64,000 bases of DNA, taken from Pycnopodia helianthoides. Its lineage: Eukaryota > Echinodermata > Asteroidea > Forcipulatida > Asteriidae. The stretch covers positions 16,396,094-16,460,093 of the forward strand of contig CM063255.1 of NCBI GenBank assembly GCA_032158295.1, read 5' to 3'. Of this stretch, positions 63,901 to 64,000 are shown in pieces. The translations under genes and the position numbers were made by a program. Below the pieces are notes generated by a model. That model was not told where the DNA came from. It ran no database searches and worked only from the letters and a program-made list of their open reading frames with translations. Position 1 is the stretch's first letter; every line of letters begins with the position of its first letter.

Positions 63901-64000
63901 GTCTGAAAGCTTACTGATCATGAAGTTTATAATAAAAACCACTTTTTCTGTGAAATATTTCCCTCTGAAATGAAGTCATATTCAAGAATATGGACATAGT

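Larger units (their letters stand above)
44498..64000. other. Intergenic/5' intron region without a supported gene
   Basis: No exon pair with consistent phase was found on either strand. Repeats listed separately cover much of it. Poor-coding ORFs at 51.53, 53.65, 54.4 and 56.5 kb lack splice support or family resemblance. The missing 5' exon(s) of the FKBP gene may lie in this interval. Confidence 0.5.

Overview
The window is eukaryotic DNA. Its coding sequence is split into many short exons with GT/AG introns, spread over intronic and intergenic DNA crowded with tRNA-headed SINEs, palindromic MITE-like elements and minisatellites. The proteins are animal families. The repeat set resembles that of echinoderms, particularly a recurrent ~190 bp element ending in GGGCCCAATTTCATAGAGCT and SINEs with a Leu/Ser-tRNA-like head. 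An echinoderm, possibly a sea star, is my inference from memory of such repeats, not a search result.

Layout. (1) 1-21.7 kb, + strand: the 3' end of a Scribble (SCRIB) gene. Six exons between 2.4 and 12.7 kb encode the C-terminal region after the PDZ domains, and a probable terminal exon lies at 19.68 kb. The LRR and PDZ exons are upstream of the window. (2) 21.8-37.2 kb, + strand: a nearly complete organic anion transporter (OATP/SLCO) gene. Eleven exons (22.80-36.18 kb) give about 713 residues with the OATP signature in TM6, a Kazal-like cysteine-rich loop and a short charged tail. A possible tiny first exon is at 21.87 kb. (3) 36.2-42.7 kb: intergenic, with several foldback elements, a telomere-like repeat inside an inverted repeat, and a CRE-half-site minisatellite. 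(4) 42.78-44.50 kb, - strand: the last three exons of a secretory-pathway FKBP prolyl isomerase with an acidic spacer, a C-terminal membrane anchor and a cytosolic tail. (5) 44.5-64 kb: no gene I can support. It holds many MITE copies, foldbacks, Penelope-like traces and a GTACTC-type repeat broken up by MITE insertions.

The SCRIB and SLCO genes lie head to tail on the same strand; the FKBP gene converges on SLCO. I see no functional link between the three. Scribble is a cortical polarity scaffold, SLCO a plasma-membrane transporter, and the FKBP an ER-lumen-facing foldase.

Main oddities. Three SLCO exons each need a one-base correction, although every splice junction is intact and all phases agree after correction. 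One SCRIB exon, and the join to its last exon, raise the same doubt. This pattern fits residual assembly indels better than a pseudogene. Other notable points are a decayed copy of a SCRIB exon 3.1 kb downstream of the original, a MITE inserted in a minisatellite that still carries the empty-site sequence, and the telomere-like array in an inverted-repeat element. I found no convincing new gene system; the noteworthy material is structural.
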